Assembly (NCBI GenBank): GCA_041484195.1
Contig: JBGPHC010000024.1
Coordinates: 5,806 to 69,805 of the forward strand
Direction: 5' to 3'
Length of the DNA: 64,000 bases
Source: PSRI01 sp041484195
Lineage (GTDB): Bacteria; Bacteroidota; Bacteroidia; Chitinophagales; Chitinophagaceae
Position numbers and translations under genes: made by a program. The notes under the pieces are model-generated. The model had not been told where the DNA came from and ran no database searches. It saw only the letters and a list, made by a program, of their open reading frames with translations. Numbering within the stretch: the first letter of the stretch is position 1; every line of letters starts with the position of its first letter. Positions 62,079-64,000 of the stretch are shown piece after piece.

Positions 62079-62870
62079 ATGAGTATACATCTGTTTCATC
62101 CTGACTTCCTACAACATTATAAGATTTCCTCATTTTTTGCCAATGAAGTCCGAGGAGGGCAAAAAAACGTCCATTTTGCAATCATAGAGGGTGAAAAAAT
62201 TGTGTTCAAACTTTTTCCGGGAGGTAAAGATCAGCGTTTTGAAAGGGAAATGGAAATCTATGAGAAGTTTAATCATCTTGAAGGTATTCCTAAAGTCGTT
62301 AAAATTGATACCTACAATAAAGACACTATTGTATTCGAAAAATTCATTGAAGGGAATCCACTGAGTGAAATTTTAGGCAACTATACTCGCGATAATGGTC
62401 GTATAAATGGACTCATGAAGAATCTGTTTCTTATACTAAAACCTATATGGGAGGCCAGATTCGTTCATCGAGATATTAAACCTGGAAACATCATGATTAC
62501 GCCAGATGGGAAACCTGTAGTAATAGATTTTGGAATCGCTCGTGATTTGGATGGGTCTTCTCTAACGGGTACTGGATGGCAACCTAAATCGTGGAGATTT
62601 GCCAGCCCGGAACAATATGCTGGGCAGAAGGACATGATTTCATATCGTACAGATTTTTTTAGTTTAGCAGTACTTGGTTACTTTCTTTTTCACGCCAAAC
62701 TTCCATTTGGAGAAACAGAAATAGAAATTGATCAAAAATTTCAAAGCCGAAGTGAAGGGTTTGTTGCTGATACAGATTTTGGCTTATCACCATTTTGTAT
62801 GGAAGCTATGAGGTTCAGTCCTGTTGATAGGCCTCGAGATATTGACGAACTCCTAAAATTAATCCCGTGA
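62079..62870 (+). CDS. Compact Ser/Thr-type protein kinase
   Basis: The 263-residue protein consists almost entirely of a eukaryotic-like kinase domain. Visible elements are the ATP-anchoring Lys in IVFKLFPGG (near residue 44), the alpha-C Glu in FEREMEIYEKF, the catalytic loop FVHRDIKPGNIMI, metal-binding IDFGIARDL, the SPE motif in FASPEQYAG, YRTDFFSLAVLGYFLF (DxxxLG-like), and the final Arg in PVDRPRDIDELL. The glycine-rich loop is degenerate (NEVRGGQKNVHF). It has no membrane or PASTA segment, so it is cytosolic and probably active. Base composition is AT-rich. It overlaps the next gene by GTGA. Confidence 0.88.
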   Translation: MSIHLFHPDFLQHYKISSFFANEVRGGQKNVHFAIIEGEKIVFKLFPGGKDQRFEREMEIYEKFNHLEGIPKVVKIDTYNKDTIVFEKFIEGNPLSEILGNYTRDNGRINGLMKNLFLILKPIWEARFVHRDIKPGNIMITPDGKPVVIDFGIARDLDGSSLTGTGWQPKSWRFASPEQYAGQKDMISYRTDFFSLAVLGYFLFHAKLPFGETEIEIDQKFQSRSEGFVADTDFGLSPFCMEAMRFSPVDRPRDIDELLKLIP

Positions 62871-64000
62871 AAATTTTACAAATGGTTGGGTATAGATCCA
62901 ATTGGAATTTAGATGCTCTATATAATAATGATATTGGGCAAGGATTTGTTTTTTGTGCTTACAGTTTTAAATATGGTGTTTTTGAAAAATCAAAAATTCA
63001 TGAATATGATATGAATGAAGTTCTGAGCCGTTCTTTGATTGATTTTCAATTCTTTGGAAAAAAAGCGAGTGGTAATATAAACAAAGGGAATTTAGGCACG
63101 TACCCTTTTCATCCTGCTGCTAATCTTGATGATGATCAGGAAACTGACATTTACCTAACAAATAATATCAAAAAGGCGATTGAATATCAGTATACGCTGG
63201 GCCTAAAGAATATTGTTATTCCGAACTACTATGAAAATGACAATTTGGATAAATTTTTAGGCATAGTCAAGTCGATTAATAAATGGCTGATTGAGAATAA
63301 AAGAAGTGATACGAAATATTACATGAGTATTCCTATTACTCATCACACGATAATTGACGCTGACAAAATCGAGAAACTTTTATATGTTTTAACTGATCTT
63401 GATATTGTATTTGATGGCTATTATATTGTTTGTGAACCCAAGCCAGAAAATATGCAAAAGGTGAGTACAGATTATAAATATTTGAAAAACTTATCGAGGG
63501 TTTTTGAAGTTTTAAAAAAGCAAAAGTTTCGGACAATATATGCATATGCCAATTGGGACGCTATTATATTTCTTGCCACTACGGATATCGATTATGTCAG
63601 CGTTGCAACGTTTGAAAATTTAAGAAACTTCAATATTAAACGATTTTTATCAAGCGAAGACGGAGGTGCTTCTAAAGGATGGTATTATTCTGAAAAACTA
63701 TTAAATCTAATAAAGGCCCCTCTTATAGACTTAATTAGGGCACAAAATGGAATTGAAGTAATCCGCAATGAAAGAAATATATTCTCTGATGATTTACTTA
63801 AGCCAACTTATCCTTGGAATAATAATAAACAAGAAGTTCATAAAAATTATCTGTTGTCGGTAGCAAGACTTCTCACAGAAATATCAGCCATTAAGGATCT
63901 TGCTAAAAGAAAGGAATTTGTAATAAGTTTAGTAGATCAAGCAATTAATGCATACCAAGAATTAGAAGCAAAGGGAATCTATTTAACTTTTGAAAGTAAA
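62867..64000 (+). CDS. Unrecognised protein coupled to the kinase, partial (3' end beyond window)
   Basis: An open frame of 378 codons has no stop before the window edge. The GTG at 62867 overlaps the kinase stop (GTGA, 62867-62870); an ATG at 62882 (MVGYRSNWNLDALYN) is the alternative start. No signal peptide or membrane helix. The pattern alternates predicted strands and helices: KNIVIPNYYEN, KYYMSIPITHH, FDGYYIVCEPK, RTIYAYANWDAIIFLAT, DYVSVATFENLRNF, then GGASKGWYYSEKLLNLIKAPLIDLIR. This alternation suggests a TIM-barrel-like fold, and the SKGWYYSEKLL segment could be a substrate loop; both are inferences. No family recognised. Strong AT richness, similar to the kinase. Confidence 0.82.
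   Translation, partial: MKILQMVGYRSNWNLDALYNNDIGQGFVFCAYSFKYGVFEKSKIHEYDMNEVLSRSLIDFQFFGKKASGNINKGNLGTYPFHPAANLDDDQETDIYLTNNIKKAIEYQYTLGLKNIVIPNYYENDNLDKFLGIVKSINKWLIENKRSDTKYYMSIPITHHTIIDADKIEKLLYVLTDLDIVFDGYYIVCEPKPENMQKVSTDYKYLKNLSRVFEVLKKQKFRTIYAYANWDAIIFLATTDIDYVSVATFENLRNFNIKRFLSSEDGGASKGWYYSEKLLNLIKAPLIDLIRAQNGIEVIRNERNIFSDDLLKPTYPWNNNKQEVHKNYLLSVARLLTEISAIKDLAKRKEFVISLVDQAINAYQELEAKGIYLTFESK

Noticed and set aside
62079..62870. Kinase as a HipA-type toxin
   Set aside because: The HRDIKPGN and DFG motifs belong to the eukaryotic-like kinase family, not to HipA.
1..64000. tRNA, rRNA, CRISPR arrays, insertion sequences
   Set aside because: No T-arm motif, spaced identical repeats, transposase or terminal inverted repeats were seen in any gap.

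Overview
This window looks like a chromosomal segment of a Bacteroidota bacterium, most likely in or near the Chitinophagaceae. The evidence is a short primary sigma factor starting MRQLKIT, complex I encoded as nuoA-N with a NuoG lacking the large molybdopterin-like domain, secreted RHS proteins with repeated YQWQQS-type Ig-like domains, ExbB/ExbD/ExbD/TonB and TonB/PstS-like/TPR clusters, and several TAnnTTTG promoter elements. No rRNA, tRNA, IS element, transposase or CRISPR array was found.

Region 1 (1-12.5 kb, minus strand) is an accessory operon. It encodes, in transcription order, a coiled-coil/beta-barrel envelope protein, a secreted YD-repeat protein, a 209-residue secreted Ig-like protein, a 2236-residue RHS polymorphic toxin with a Cys-rich HNH-like C-terminus, and an Imm33-like immunity gene that overlaps the toxin stop by 11 bases and runs off the left edge.

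Region 2 (12.5-37.8 kb) is mostly housekeeping: PGDYG protein, M20 dipeptidase, LptF/G permease, sigA, ffh, rpsP, rimM, dinB (Pol IV), 1-Cys peroxiredoxin, M28 peptidase, RluA and RsuA pseudouridine synthases, rlmN, thiolase, DinB-fold protein, hisS and a low-molecular-weight phosphatase. It ends with a TonB / small membrane protein / PstS-like lipoprotein / TPR cluster closed by a strong terminator. A candidate small RNA with alternative hairpins lies at about 15.18-15.28 kb.

Region 3 (37.8-52.2 kb) is the 14-gene complex I operon with one foreign-looking insertion, a VOC-fold gene between nuoE and nuoF, and a likely internal promoter before nuoI. Region 4 (52.3-61.7 kb) holds a MacB/FtsX-type permease, a large secreted zinc metalloprotease, an exbB-exbD-exbD-tonB cluster with a third exbD beyond a terminator, and mnmE.

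Region 5 (61.75 kb to the right edge) is visibly AT-rich. It starts with five 10-bp-phased ATGATAC-type repeats and a near-consensus promoter. These precede a compact, catalytically complete Ser/Thr-type protein kinase coupled by a GTGA overlap to an unrecognised protein of at least 378 residues that runs off the window. This pair is the best candidate for an undescribed system, possibly defence-related, but its function cannot be read from the sequence.
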